DNA of 10,142 bases from Proteiniphilum sp. (GCA_031255275.1 JAIRSV010000092.1:1-10142), one strand, 5' to 3'; counted from the stretch's first letter, positions 1 to 8,355 are shown. Translations and numbers: made by a program. The notes: generated from the sequence alone by a model not told the origin.

Positions 1-5
1 TTGCG

Positions 6-569
6 ATGAACGAAAATCAACGCGTGCAGCAGGTGCTTTCGGGCAATACTTCCGCATTCGCATATTTTGTCGAGACATATCAGGATATGGCGATCACCAT
101 CGCCCACCGTATATGCGGCAATATGCAGGATGCGGAAGACGTCGTACAGGAGAGTTACCTGAAGGCGTACCGAAATCTTCACTGTTTCCGCGCGGAGAGC
201 AAATTTTCCACGTGGCTCTATCGCATAGTCTATAACACGGCCGTCACCCAGACAAAGACGCTGATGTGGGCAGACGGCCGGGAGACGCCGATGGAAGAGG
301 CTTCGCTTCCGGTTGAAAACAGCCCGTGGGTCAATCTGGAAGAGACGGAACGCCGGGAGATGGTGGCAGACATCATACGGCGTATGTCGAAAGGCGACGC
401 GCTTCTGCTTACCTTATATTATATGGAAGAAAATCCGGTGAAGGAGATCGCCGGAATTACCGGTCTGAATGATTCCAACGTGAAAGTGAAACTGTTCAGA
501 GCAAGAAAGATTTTTAAAGACCTGTGGGTAAAACGCTACAGGATGGAACCGCTGATGGAGGAGCTGTGA
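6..569 (+). CDS. ECF-family RNA polymerase sigma factor
   Basis: This 187-residue protein has the two-domain layout of an extracytoplasmic-function (sigma-70 family) sigma factor, which directs core RNA polymerase to a small set of promoters. Region 2 spans roughly residues 15-82 and includes the conserved DAEDVVQESYLKAYRNL stretch (42-58) followed by the FSTWLYRI block (67-74). A variable linker (about 83-118) leads to region 4 (about 119-175), with a helix-turn-helix around GLNDSNVKVKLFRARKIF (153-170) that would read the -35 element. Length is normal for the family. The ATG lies only 5 nt from the window edge, so its promoter is not visible and an upstream extension cannot be fully excluded, but MNEN followed by helix 1 is a typical start. 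The next gene overlaps its stop codon, suggesting translational coupling. Its target genes cannot be told from this window. Confidence 0.93.
   Translation: MNENQRVQQVLSGNTSAFAYFVETYQDMAITIAHRICGNMQDAEDVVQESYLKAYRNLHCFRAESKFSTWLYRIVYNTAVTQTKTLMWADGRETPMEEASLPVENSPWVNLEETERREMVADIIRRMSKGDALLLTLYYMEENPVKEIAGITGLNDSNVKVKLFRARKIFKDLWVKRYRMEPLMEEL
557..563 (+). promoter_or_regulatory. Shine-Dalgarno-like GGAGGAG before the downstream membrane protein
   Basis: GGAGGAG lies inside the last sigma-factor codons, 5 nt before the ATG at 569. It supports that ATG over the upstream in-frame start at 524. Strong Shine-Dalgarno sequences are uncommon in Bacteroidota, so this may partly reflect the encoded Met-Glu-Glu. 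The overlap of TGA with ATG (TGATG) points to re-initiation or coupling in any case. Confidence 0.4.
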
Positions 570-961
570 TGGACGAAAAGAAATATACGCAGAAAGTGGA
601 GGAGGAGAGGGAAGAGTACCTTCTCCGGAAGATGCTGCAGGCCACTGGGGTGAAAGCGCCGGAGGGACTGAAATATCGCATCATGCAGCAGGTGGAGACC
701 GAAAAGGCACTTGCGCCTCTGCAGAAAGCAAACGGTCGGGAAGGATCCGGCGGCGATATACTGAGAGCCTTCGGATCTATTTTCGGTACGATGTATGCCG
801 TGCTGACGGTGATGATTGCCGCAGCCTGCCTCCGGTTCGGCGGAGAATACCTGCTGTCGCCCCGGTTTACGGGTGCGGCGCTGTCGGTCGTCTCCGCATT
901 CAGCCTGCTGTGGCTCGTCACATGCGTCGACTCTCTGCTGAGGGGAAAGTATAAAAAGTAA
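569..961 (+). CDS. Small two-helix membrane protein, probable anti-sigma or sigma-associated regulator
   Basis: This 130-residue protein has a charged, probably cytoplasmic N-terminal half: an acidic/basic helix at residues 1-25, then APEGLKYRIMQQVETEKAL (30-48). Two hydrophobic segments follow, at about 71-90 and 101-121, and the basic tail RGKYKK. It has no signal peptide and no zinc-binding HxxxCxxC anti-sigma motif; its only cysteines (87 and 119) lie in the hydrophobic segments. The start was set at the ATG overlapping the sigma factor's TGA; a longer form from 524 would lie inside the sigma gene and adds nothing family-like. I do not recognise the family by name. Its position right after an ECF sigma gene suggests a membrane partner that restrains or tunes the sigma factor, as small membrane proteins beside Bacteroidales ECF genes often appear to do. 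That role is an inference from context. Confidence 0.75.
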   Translation: MDEKKYTQKVEEEREEYLLRKMLQATGVKAPEGLKYRIMQQVETEKALAPLQKANGREGSGGDILRAFGSIFGTMYAVLTVMIAAACLRFGGEYLLSPRFTGAALSVVSAFSLLWLVTCVDSLLRGKYKK

Positions 962-1002
962 TAGTAATACCTTCTCTCCCCCCCCTCAGCCTCCGTTTAG
1001 CC

Positions 1003-2310
1003 TTATACTTCAGGGAAAATCCAGGGTTTTCTGTAAGCCGGTTTTAAAAACCTGTCGGCGTCAGGCAGATTAAAGGTCTTTCCGGCGTCGTCATACCGGA
1101 GGGTGACGCCGTTCATGCGTGCGGCGATATTGCCGAGATGGGCGTATTTCGCGCTCAGACTTCCCGTTTCAATCGGACAGGCAGTATTCCTGTCACCGTT
1201 TTTCACACAGTCAAGAAAATTTGTCACGTGATCTCTGTGCTCCCTGTGATCGGCCTCTGCCGTTTTCGCCGGGATCGTATCCCTTTCGGGGTACACCACC
1301 CAGTTATCCCTGTTGGCGACCAGCGTTCCGTTCGTACCGGTGAACGCGATCCCGTAACATCTGCCGTACGGGCCGGATTCGATCCCGGCATTATTCTCCC
1401 AGCTAAAAATGAAATCGTCAAACAGGTATTGTACCGACTGTGTGTCAAAAGTCTCATGCGCCCCTTCCGGAAAGAGAAAGTTGCCGGCGCAGGCCTGTAT
1501 CCCGACAGGCATGGATTTAATATCCATTCCCCACAGCACCATATCCAGCAGATGTACCCCCCAGTCGGTCATCAGCCCCCCGCCGTAGTCCCAGAACATC
1601 CGCCACGAGCCGTGAAAACGGTTGCTGTTGAACGTGCGGTCGGGAGCGGGACCCAGCCATGTCTGAAAATCCACTCCTTCCGGAACGGCGGAGTCCGGAA
1701 CGGGATGCGGGATCGCCGCATAATTGAAGTTAGCCCACACATGCACGCGTCCGATTTTGCCCAGTACGCCGGAATGAAGATAATCCACCATATCCTTCCA
1801 GAGGCGGGCGCTCCGCTGCTGCTGCCCCACCTGGACGACCCTGCCGTATTTTGCAGCGGCAGCCGTCATCGCGTCACATTCCGCCACAGAGTTCGCCGCC
1901 GGTTTCTCCACATACACATGCTTTCCGGCGCGACAGGCGTCCACAAACTGCAGACAGTGCCAGTGATCGGGTGTGCCGATAATCACGGCATCCACATCCC
2001 TGCGGTCGAGGACATGACGATAGTCAGCGTAAAGGCTGAATTTGCCCGACTGTATTCCGCTCAGTTCCTTCGCCCGCGAATCGAGCACCGACCGGTCTAT
2101 ATCGCACAGGGCTACACACTGCACATCACTGTGGGGAAGGAAGTCCGTCAGGTTAGCCCACCCCATGCTCCGGCATCCGATCAGCGCCACGCTGATTCTG
2201 TCATTAGCCGAAGCGCCCGGCGTCGCCGCCCTCAGATAAGCGGGAATGGAAAGTCCGGCCACTGCCGCACAGGAAGATCTCTTGAGAAATGACCGTCTTG
2301 ATAAATTCAT
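1003..2310 (-). CDS. Gfo/Idh/MocA-family NAD(P)-dependent oxidoreductase with Tat signal
   Basis: This 435-residue protein starts with a twin-arginine signal (SRRSFLKRS, residues 4-12, then a hydrophobic stretch to about 28). This implies folding with bound cofactor before export to the periplasm. The Rossmann domain follows (about 38-160): the dinucleotide loop is GCRSMG (45-50), a variant of GxGxxG, and the family EKP motif is at 135-137. The C-terminal alpha/beta substrate domain carries GGGLMTDWGVHLLD (243-256), with Asp249, His253 and Asp256 in the usual conserved positions. Family members oxidise or reduce sugar hydroxyls. Bacteroidota homologues act with DUF1080 proteins in glycoside cleavage through 3-keto sugars. 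The DUF1080 gene lies 5 nt upstream, so the two are almost certainly co-transcribed and functionally paired. The substrate cannot be deduced. Confidence 0.93.
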   Translation of the reverse strand: MNLSRRSFLKRSSCAAVAGLSIPAYLRAATPGASANDRISVALIGCRSMGWANLTDFLPHSDVQCVALCDIDRSVLDSRAKELSGIQSGKFSLYADYRHVLDRRDVDAVIIGTPDHWHCLQFVDACRAGKHVYVEKPAANSVAECDAMTAAAAKYGRVVQVGQQQRSARLWKDMVDYLHSGVLGKIGRVHVWANFNYAAIPHPVPDSAVPEGVDFQTWLGPAPDRTFNSNRFHGSWRMFWDYGGGLMTDWGVHLLDMVLWGMDIKSMPVGIQACAGNFLFPEGAHETFDTQSVQYLFDDFIFSWENNAGIESGPYGRCYGIAFTGTNGTLVANRDNWVVYPERDTIPAKTAEADHREHRDHVTNFLDCVKNGDRNTACPIETGSLSAKYAHLGNIAARMNGVTLRYDDAGKTFNLPDADRFLKPAYRKPWIFPEV

Positions 2311-2315
2311 ATTTG

Positions 2316-3053
2316 TTATAGATTTCTTATCCAGATGTTCCGGAACGAAACGGGCGTTCCGTGATCCTGAAGCATCAGCGGCAGCCGTCCGTGCGCACTG
2401 TAGTCCGGCAGTCCGATATAGGGCGTGTCACCCTTCAGTATATAATTGTTCTGTATGAGGATGCCGTTCAGCACGACGGTGATCATTGCCGGCGACTCAA
2501 GTTTGCCTCCCGTGCCGAATACGGGAGCCTTCCAGTAAATATCATACACCTGCCATTCGCCGTTCTTCGTAGAGGCATCGGCCAGCGGAGCGGCCTGCTT
2601 GTATATGCTGCCCGCCATGCCGTTCACATAAGTAGCGTTATTGTCCGCATCCAGCACCTGCACCTCATAACGGCTCATAAGGAAGACCCCGCTGTTTCCG
2701 CGGTTCTGTCCGACATGCTTTTCGGGAGCGGGAGATCTGAATTCGATATGCAGCTGACAATCGCCAAAATGCTCTTCAGTCATAATCCCCCCCGCGCCCG
2801 GGTTGACGGACAGAATGCCGTCCGCAACAGTCCATTCCGGTTTCTCCCCCTTTTCGCTTACCCATTTGGAGAGATCCTTCCCGTCAAACAGGACGATGGC
2901 GTCGGAAGGGGCTGCCCCCGACGTCTTACCCGGAATGACTTTCGCCGGCACGGGATAATACCATTCAGTCTGGGCAGGCGTCCACTGCGCAAAGGCACTG
3001 AGCGGACAGACGCTGCAAATCATCAGAAACAGATACTTTTTCATTACAGTCAT
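2316..3053 (-). CDS. DUF1080 family protein, likely secreted 3-keto-glycoside hydrolase
   Basis: This 245-residue protein has a signal peptide (KKYLFLMICSVCPLSAFA, probable cleavage after Ala22) and one DUF1080 jelly-roll domain. Family marks are LFDGKDLSKW (55-64), QNRGNSGVFLMSRYEVQVLD (116-135), GSIYKQAAP (148-156), a GEWQVYDIYWKAP strand (165-177) and the closing HGTPVSFRNIWIR (231-243). The fold resembles lectin-like glucanases, and characterised members cleave 3-keto-disaccharides or 3-keto-glycosides. The following oxidoreductase gene starts 5 nt after the stop and could make or process the 3-keto group. The first ATG is used here; a second ATG at 3044 gives a tidier signal peptide (MKKYLFL) and is equally possible. 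No promoter is obvious in the 42-nt gap behind the protease gene, so read-through from upstream is likely. Specific activity is inferred from the family. Confidence 0.9.
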   Translation of the reverse strand: MTVMKKYLFLMICSVCPLSAFAQWTPAQTEWYYPVPAKVIPGKTSGAAPSDAIVLFDGKDLSKWVSEKGEKPEWTVADGILSVNPGAGGIMTEEHFGDCQLHIEFRSPAPEKHVGQNRGNSGVFLMSRYEVQVLDADNNATYVNGMAGSIYKQAAPLADASTKNGEWQVYDIYWKAPVFGTGGKLESPAMITVVLNGILIQNNYILKGDTPYIGLPDYSAHGRLPLMLQDHGTPVSFRNIWIRNL

Positions 3054-3095
3054 ATTTTATGTTATTATTGTTCTTCAGTTATTCACGGAGCCGTC

Positions 3096-4694
3096 TTAAT
3101 TTTTCGGATTCAGCAGGTCGGCATACCGTTCACGGTCGCGGATAATCTCCAGCCCCTTCATAAAAATCTCGTTTTCCTCGTTGATGATGTGATAAAATGC
3201 CGACGAGTCATACAGATCGCGGGCGATCAGCGCCTTCAGCTGTGCGGAGATTAACGGACGGGAAGAGGCAAACTGCTCTTCATTCCACGCTAATTTCTCT
3301 TCGCCGGCAAGTCTTTTCAATCCGGCAACCATCGCGTCCGTCACCCGGTAGTCTGCATTGAACACGGCGACGTCGGGATATTTCTGCAGCAACTCCTGCC
3401 GGTGCTGATCCACCTCGGATACGGCCATTCTGTAAATGATCCCCATAGCGTTCAGTCGGGCGTGCAGCGCAGTTCCCGTTGTGTCGATCGGCACAAAATA
3501 ATCGGGCATAATACCTCCGCCGCCATACACCGTGCGCTTGTTCACCAGAGTCGTATATTTCAGGGAATCGGGAAAATGAATGCTGTCAGCCTGAAACAGT
3601 TCACCGTTGTTATACCGGTTCACAAAATCCCGGTTGTATGCATCCCGATCTCCATTCTCATACGGTTTCTGGATGCTTCTGCCGGAGGGAGTGTAATACC
3701 TCGCCACGGTCAGGCTGACCATCGTGCCGTCAGGGAGCGGCAACATGCGCTGCACCAAACCTTTGCCGAAAGTCCTTCTTCCCACGATCACCCCTCTGTC
3801 CCAGTCCTGTACGGCTCCGGAGAGAATCTCGCTTGCGGACGCCGAAGCTTCGTTGACCAGTATCACCAGCCGGCCCCCCTTCAATTCGTCACCGCCCGTA
3901 GCATTCATCGTGAAGCGGGGCTGGTTTTTCCCTTCCGTATAGACGATCAGTTTATTTTCTTCCAGGAATTCATCCGCGAGATCATTCGCCGTTTGCAGAA
4001 TACCTCCCCCGTTGTCGGTCAGATCCAGGATGAGGTGTTTCATTCCCTGCAACTTCAGCTCCTGCTTAGCCTCTCGGAACTCGTTGGCCGAAGTGACTCC
4101 GAACCGGCTCAGGTGGATATACCCTATGTCGCCGGTCACCATATACGAAGCGTCGATGCTGGCGATGGGTATCTTGTCGCGGACAATCTTGAAGAGTATC
4201 AGTTCCGGCATTCCGCGGCGGAATACCTTCACATTCACAACCGTCCCCTTAGGCCCGCGAAGCCTGGAGACAATAGCCTGGCTGTTCATTTTCACCCCGG
4301 CAATAAGCGTATCGTTCACATGGAGGATCTTGTCGCCCGGCATAATCCCCACCTTCTGCGACGGGCCGCCGGAAATGACTTCCATCACATAGAGCGTATC
4401 GTTCAGCATGTTGAACGAAATGCCGATTCCGTCAAAATTTCCCTGCAACGGCTCATTCAGCGCCTTTACCTCTTCTTTGTTGAGATAGGAGGAATGAGGG
4501 TCAAGTTCTTTCAACATGCCGCGTATGGCGGCATCGGTCAATACTTGCGTGTTCACATCATCCACATAAAGTTGCTGGATAAGGTGGAGGGTTCGCTCCA
4601 GTTTAACGGCTTCGGAAGACGGTTTGAATTGTGCATAGACACATCCGTTTAAAAACAGCGTGGCTACGGCAACCGGAATTATTCTTTTCAGCAT
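3096..4694 (-). CDS. S41 family C-terminal processing protease (CtpA/Prc-like)
   Basis: This 532-residue envelope serine protease starts with a signal sequence (MLKRIIPVAVATLFLNGC). The cysteine at 18 could be lipidated (LNGC), or signal peptidase I could cut after VYA at 21. An N-terminal helical part with ELDPHSSYL (63-71) precedes a PDZ domain (about 85-165, with VGIMPGDKILHVND). The protease core follows: LILDLTDNGGGIL (221-233), the NEASASASEI block with probable nucleophile Ser286, and FGKG with catalytic Lys311. The Ser-Lys spacing of 25 matches E. coli Prc. A long C-terminal helical region (about 405-532) follows. Such proteases trim or degrade periplasmic proteins, often peptidoglycan-hydrolase regulators. 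The reading frame extends upstream to 4796, but those starts (TTG, or ATGs at 4790 and 4757) put a basic, non-signal stretch before the signal peptide, so 4694 is preferred. Confidence 0.94.
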   Translation of the reverse strand: MLKRIIPVAVATLFLNGCVYAQFKPSSEAVKLERTLHLIQQLYVDDVNTQVLTDAAIRGMLKELDPHSSYLNKEEVKALNEPLQGNFDGIGISFNMLNDTLYVMEVISGGPSQKVGIMPGDKILHVNDTLIAGVKMNSQAIVSRLRGPKGTVVNVKVFRRGMPELILFKIVRDKIPIASIDASYMVTGDIGYIHLSRFGVTSANEFREAKQELKLQGMKHLILDLTDNGGGILQTANDLADEFLEENKLIVYTEGKNQPRFTMNATGGDELKGGRLVILVNEASASASEILSGAVQDWDRGVIVGRRTFGKGLVQRMLPLPDGTMVSLTVARYYTPSGRSIQKPYENGDRDAYNRDFVNRYNNGELFQADSIHFPDSLKYTTLVNKRTVYGGGGIMPDYFVPIDTTGTALHARLNAMGIIYRMAVSEVDQHRQELLQKYPDVAVFNADYRVTDAMVAGLKRLAGEEKLAWNEEQFASSRPLISAQLKALIARDLYDSSAFYHIINEENEIFMKGLEIIRDRERYADLLNPKN

Positions 4695-4727
4695 TTTGTT
4701 GTATTTATTGTAAGGGTTAGTATTTTG

Positions 4728-4735
4728 CAAAAGTC
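4728..4735 (-). promoter_or_regulatory. Weak candidate -7 element for an internal protease promoter
   Basis: GACTTTTG, read on the minus strand, differs at one fixed position from the Bacteroidota -7 consensus TAnnTTTG. It lies 33 nt upstream of the protease ATG, in the 79-nt gap after coaD, the widest gap in the minus-strand gene row. No good TTTG -33 element is seen at the expected distance, only an ATTATG near 4754-4759. It may give the protease, DUF1080 and oxidoreductase genes some independent transcription. The call rests on a short motif only. Confidence 0.22.
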
Positions 4736-4773
4736 GGATATTTTCACGCCGCGGCATAATGCGAGGCCGCTTT

Positions 4774-5259
4774 CTATCCGTTCGGATCATCGACAATGTT
4801 CATTCCGTTCGGGACAAAGGCGCTGACATCGTATCCGTAACGCAGCAGTTCCCTCACGCGGGACGAACTGACGTGCGTCAGAGACGGTTCAGTGAACAGT
4901 ACAAACGTCTCGATTCCCGAAAGGGTTCGATTCATGTCGGCGATCGTCTTCTCATATTCGAAGTCCGTCACCGACCGGACGCCCCGCAGGATATACCGTG
5001 CTCCCGTTTTCCGGGCAAATTCCACGGTCAGAGAGTCGTAACTCTCCACGCTCACACGCGGTTCGTTTTCATACAGTCTGCGGATCATTCCGAGCCGTTT
5101 GTCCAGGGGGAAGAACGATTTTTTCTCTTCGTTGATCCCTATGGCGATCACGATTCCGTCCACCAGAGAGAGTCCTCTGCGCACCAGTGACTCGTGACCG
5201 GTCGTGAATGGATCAAACGTTCCGGGAAACAGGGCTATTCTTTTCGGGGGGATATTCAT
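4774..5259 (-). CDS. coaD: Phosphopantetheine adenylyltransferase (coenzyme A biosynthesis)
   Basis: CoaD transfers AMP from ATP to 4'-phosphopantetheine, giving dephospho-CoA, the penultimate step of coenzyme A synthesis in the cytoplasm. The protein is 161 residues, the normal length. It shows the nucleotidyltransferase signatures in order: [12 protein letters not shown] (11-22) with the TxGH ATP-binding element, PLDKRLGMI (51-59), [13 protein letters not shown] (91-103) and the C-terminal SSSRVREL (131-138), equivalent to the ISSTxVR motif. The start is the ATG 9 nt after the topoisomerase stop, which indicates co-transcription. No frameshift or missing key residue is seen. Confidence 0.97.
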   Translation of the reverse strand: MNIPPKRIALFPGTFDPFTTGHESLVRRGLSLVDGIVIAIGINEEKKSFFPLDKRLGMIRRLYENEPRVSVESYDSLTVEFARKTGARYILRGVRSVTDFEYEKTIADMNRTLSGIETFVLFTEPSLTHVSSSRVRELLRYGYDVSAFVPNGMNIVDDPNG

Positions 5260-5268
5260 ATTTTGGAT

Positions 5269-7143
5269 TCAGGCAACTTCATCTTCTTCAACCACCAGGT
5301 TTTCGATAATAAAGGATTGCCGTTCGGGGGTATTCTTGCCCATGTAGAACTCAAGCAGCTCCTTCAGGAGATCTTCCTTCCGCATAGTGACTCTGTCGAG
5401 CCGGATATCCTCGCCGATAAAATCGCGGAATTCGTCGGGCGATATTTCGCCCAGCCCTTTGAAGCGTGTTATTTCGGGATTGGGGCCAAGCTCTTCCACG
5501 GCGCTGAGCCGTTCTTCGCCGGTATAGCAATAGCGCGTTTTCTTCTTGTTGCGTACCCGGAAGAGGGGGGTCTGAAGGATATACACGTGTCCTTTCTTGA
5601 TCAGGTCGGGAAAGAATTGCAGGAAGAAGGTAAGCAGCAGCAGGCGGATGTGCATCCCGTCGGTGTCGGCGTCGGTAGCAATGATCACCCTGTTATAGCG
5701 CAGACCGTCCATATTCTCCTCAATATTCAGCGCCGCCTGCAGGAGGTTGAACTCCTCGTTTTCGTATACGATCTTCTTTGTCAGTCCGAAGCAGTTCAGC
5801 GGTTTCCCCCGCAGGCTGAATACGGCCTGAAGATTCGGATTGCGACTTTTGGTGATGGATCCGCTGGCCGAGTCTCCCTCGGTGATGAAGATCGCTGTTT
5901 TCTCTCTGTCGTTTCCCCTGGCGTCGTTGTAATGGATACGGCAGTCTCTCAGTTTTTTATTGTGCAGGCTGGCCTTCTTCGCCCGTTCGCGGGCCAGTCT
6001 GGTGACGCCGGCTATGGCTTTGCGTTCCTTTTCGGAATCGAGGATCTTTTTCTGCAATGCCTCTACCGTATCGGCATTTTTGTGCAGGTAATTGTCCAGT
6101 TCCTTTTTGAGGAAGTCGTTGATATGTTTGCTTACGGATGTGCCGCCGGGCGCCATCTCTTTCGAACCGAGCTTGGTTTTTGTCTGCGATTCGAAGATCG
6201 GCTCTTCGACCTTGATGCTGATAGCGGCTACGATGCCGTTGCGAATGTCGGAATATTCGAAGTTGCGGTTGCAGAACTCCTTAATCACGCGTGCCGTCGC
6301 CTCGCGGAAGGCGGCGAGGTGTGTACCGCCCTGCGTGGTGTGCTGCCCGTTGACAAACGAGTAGTATTCTTCTCCGTACTGATGGGTGTGTGTGATGGCT
6401 ACTTCGATGTCTTCCCCGAAGAGGTGGATGACGGGATAGAGTTCTTCCGACGTGAGATTTTCGTTCAGCAGGTCTTCCAGTCCGTTTTTTGAGAGGAATC
6501 TCTTCCCGTTGAAGACGATGGTCAGGCCGGTATTGAGGAAGACGTAGTTTTTGAGCAGCGGTTCGATGTGTTCGTTGCGGTAGAGACATTCGCCGAATAT
6601 TTCCGTGTCGGGAGTGAAAGTCACGCAGGTTCCGTTCGGACTCCCGGTCGGAGTGATCTCGCCGTTGTCTGAAATCACGCCCTGGCTGAATTCCACGCGC
6701 TTCATCCGGCCATCCCGCATACTCTCCATCGCGAAATGGGAGGAGAGGGCATTGACGGCTTTGATGCCGACGCCGTTCAATCCTACCGATTTCTTGAATG
6801 CCGTGGAGTCATACTTGGCGCCGGTATTCATTACGGAACAGACGTCCTTCACTTTTCCCAGCGGTACGCCGCGGCCGTAGTCGCGTACCGTTACGCTTTC
6901 GTTTTCGACGGTCACTTCGATGGTCTTTCCGTATCCCATCATGAATTCGTCGATGGCGTTGTCCAGTATCTCCTTCAGGAGGACGTAAATGCCGTCGTCA
7001 CATGCGGAACCGTCGCCCAGCTTCCCGATATACATCCCGGGACGGCGGCGGATGTGTTCCTGCCATGCTAACGTGACGATGTTCTCTTCTCCGTAATTAC
7101 TGTCAACGGAGGACGGCCGTATCTCTTTTTCTGTTTCGTTCAC
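5269..7143 (-). CDS. parE: DNA topoisomerase IV subunit B (type IIA, GyrB/ParE family)
   Basis: This 624-residue protein is the ATPase subunit of a type IIA topoisomerase. The GHKL ATPase domain holds RPGMYIG (34-40), ILDNAIDE (59-66, Asn62 in the Mg-ATP site), DYGRGVP (88-94) and [14 protein letters not shown] (121-134). The transducer domain carries QTKTKLG (320-326), whose Lys322 should contact the ATP gamma phosphate. The TOPRIM domain has EGDSA (422-426) and DADTDG (491-496), which bind Mg for DNA cleavage, and FKGLGE (561-566) follows. The short length and compact C-terminus favour ParE-type over a longer GyrB, and the coaD/S41 neighbourhood is typical of the Bacteroidales topoisomerase IV B gene. 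Subunit A is not in the window. Translation appears to start at GTG (7143); no in-frame ATG occurs nearby upstream, and the next one is inside the RPGMYIG motif. Confidence 0.93.
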   Translation of the reverse strand: MNETEKEIRPSSVDSNYGEENIVTLAWQEHIRRRPGMYIGKLGDGSACDDGIYVLLKEILDNAIDEFMMGYGKTIEVTVENESVTVRDYGRGVPLGKVKDVCSVMNTGAKYDSTAFKKSVGLNGVGIKAVNALSSHFAMESMRDGRMKRVEFSQGVISDNGEITPTGSPNGTCVTFTPDTEIFGECLYRNEHIEPLLKNYVFLNTGLTIVFNGKRFLSKNGLEDLLNENLTSEELYPVIHLFGEDIEVAITHTHQYGEEYYSFVNGQHTTQGGTHLAAFREATARVIKEFCNRNFEYSDIRNGIVAAISIKVEEPIFESQTKTKLGSKEMAPGGTSVSKHINDFLKKELDNYLHKNADTVEALQKKILDSEKERKAIAGVTRLARERAKKASLHNKKLRDCRIHYNDARGNDREKTAIFITEGDSASGSITKSRNPNLQAVFSLRGKPLNCFGLTKKIVYENEEFNLLQAALNIEENMDGLRYNRVIIATDADTDGMHIRLLLLTFFLQFFPDLIKKGHVYILQTPLFRVRNKKKTRYCYTGEERLSAVEELGPNPEITRFKGLGEISPDEFRDFIGEDIRLDRVTMRKEDLLKELLEFYMGKNTPERQSFIIENLVVEEDEVA

Positions 7144-7204
7144 TGTTATCCTGACTCTGTAAATGTTGTTTACTGTTTTGTTTCCGAGGTAATTCTCCCG
7201 CCTT

Positions 7205-8335
7205 CTACAGCTTTTTGATGAAAGCTCTTCTTCTTTTGTGCTGCCGGGTCTCCAGCGTATTCCACATGGAGTGTACTTTGCTGTTCACTTCCAGTTCCGG
7301 GTTGCTCTCGGCGTATTCAAATCCCAGGCGGTTGGCGGCCGGGATAAATTCGTTAAACATCAGCGCATTCAATCCTTTTCCCTGGTATTCGGGGTCTACG
7401 GCGACCAGCAACAGGTCGAGCACGTTGTTTTCCTTTCCCTTCAGCGCCTTGTACAGGTGATACCAGCCTGAGGGGACGAACTTCCCTTTGGCTTTCTGCA
7501 GCGCCCGGGCTATGCTGGGAAGTCCTATGCCTACTCCCACGAGCTTGTTGTCTTCGTGGCGGATCACCAGGGTGAGAAATTCCAGGCGAAGCAGCGGGAT
7601 ATACATGTCTACGTAATAGTCTATCTGCTTGTCGGTAAGTTCCACAAAGCCGTACAGGTCTTTATAGGCGCGGTTGAGCAGCAGGAAGATGTCTCGTGCG
7701 TAGGGCATTACGTCTTTTTTGCTTTGCAGGTGCTTTATGTCAAGTCCGAAGCGTTTCTTTACGACTTCCGAGGCTCGCAGAAAGCGTTCGGGCATTTCGC
7801 GGGGGATGGTGATGAGGAATTCTATCCAGTCCTGATCCTTTACGTAGCCCAGCCTTTTCATGTGATCCATATAATAGGGATAGTTGTATATGGTGGACAG
7901 GGTGCCGATCTGGTCGAAGCCTTCGACGAGCATCCCTTCGTGGTCGAAATCGGTGAAGCCGAGCGGCCCGTGTATCTTTTCCATCCCTCTTGACCGCGCC
8001 CAGCTTTCGGCTGCGCCGAAAAGGGCGTCAACCGTCTCGCTGTCATCAATAAAGTCCACAAAGCCGAAACGGGCGTTGCGCTCGTTCCATACTTCATTCG
8101 ACTTATAGTTGATGATGACGCCTATTCTGCCCACAATTGCCTGGTTGCGGAAGGCCAGGAAGTAGACGGCATCGCAATGGTCGAATGCCGGATTCTTACT
8201 CCAGTGGAGAGTTGTTCTCTCATCGTAAATTAACGGCGGCACAAAGTATTCGTTTCCTTTGTAGAGATCGATACCGAACTGAATGAATTTCTTCAAATCG
8301 TCTTTTGTTCTGACTTTATTGATTATGATTGACAT
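7205..8335 (-). CDS. GNAT-fold N-acetyltransferase-like protein
   Basis: This 376-residue protein is cytoplasmic by appearance, with no signal or membrane segment. The C-terminal part (about 255-345) resembles a GNAT acetyl-CoA-binding core: a beta strand ending [20 protein letters not shown] (308-327), where QGKG (318-321) fits the Q/RxxGxG/A pyrophosphate loop, then an amphipathic helix. The N-terminal half contains IGRIG-like and [19 protein letters not shown] segments (122-140), conserved in a large uncharacterised family of about 380 residues, sometimes labelled acetyltransferase or, wrongly, GTP cyclohydrolase. The substrate is unknown. The ATG at 8335 is chosen because MSIIINKV matches the start of the first strand; a GTG at 8359 would overlap the stop of the transglycosylase gene (GTGA) and add eight residues. 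It probably shares a transcript with the transglycosylase and topoisomerase genes. Confidence 0.85.
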   Translation of the reverse strand: MSIIINKVRTKDDLKKFIQFGIDLYKGNEYFVPPLIYDERTTLHWSKNPAFDHCDAVYFLAFRNQAIVGRIGVIINYKSNEVWNERNARFGFVDFIDDSETVDALFGAAESWARSRGMEKIHGPLGFTDFDHEGMLVEGFDQIGTLSTIYNYPYYMDHMKRLGYVKDQDWIEFLITIPREMPERFLRASEVVKKRFGLDIKHLQSKKDVMPYARDIFLLLNRAYKDLYGFVELTDKQIDYYVDMYIPLLRLEFLTLVIRHEDNKLVGVGIGLPSIARALQKAKGKFVPSGWYHLYKALKGKENNVLDLLLVAVDPEYQGKGLNALMFNEFIPAANRLGFEYAESNPELEVNSKVHSMWNTLETRQHKRRRAFIKKL

Positions 8336-8355
8336 GTTTTTTGTAAATATAGATT

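Noticed and set aside
514..921. Minus-strand reading frame of 135 codons opposite the sigma partner gene
   Set aside because: It is antisense to the coupled membrane-protein gene and is Ser/Pro/Ala-rich without any motif.
1138..2292. Long plus-strand reading frame (384 codons) opposite the oxidoreductase gene
   Set aside because: It lies wholly antisense to a gene with clear family motifs, has irregular His/Arg/Pro-rich composition and no recognisable domain.
3054..3095. Terminator or promoter between the S41 protease and DUF1080 genes
   Set aside because: Only a 4-bp ACGG/CCGT pair with a 2-nt loop and no T run is present, and no TAnnTTTG element is seen.
3402..4652. Plus-strand reading frame of 416 codons opposite the S41 protease gene
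   Set aside because: The minus strand encodes an intact protease with catalytic motifs; the antisense product is low in structure-like patterns and is a mirror of its codon bias.
4695..4796. N-terminal extension of the S41 protease to a TTG start at 4796
   Set aside because: It would overlap coaD and place a basic, non-signal stretch before a good signal peptide that begins at the ATG at 4694.
5194..6492. Plus-strand reading frame of 432 codons opposite topoisomerase IV B and the 5' end of coaD
   Set aside because: It is fully antisense to conserved TOPRIM and transducer sequence; its Val/Phe-rich content reflects antisense reading of Glu/Lys/Asn-rich codons.
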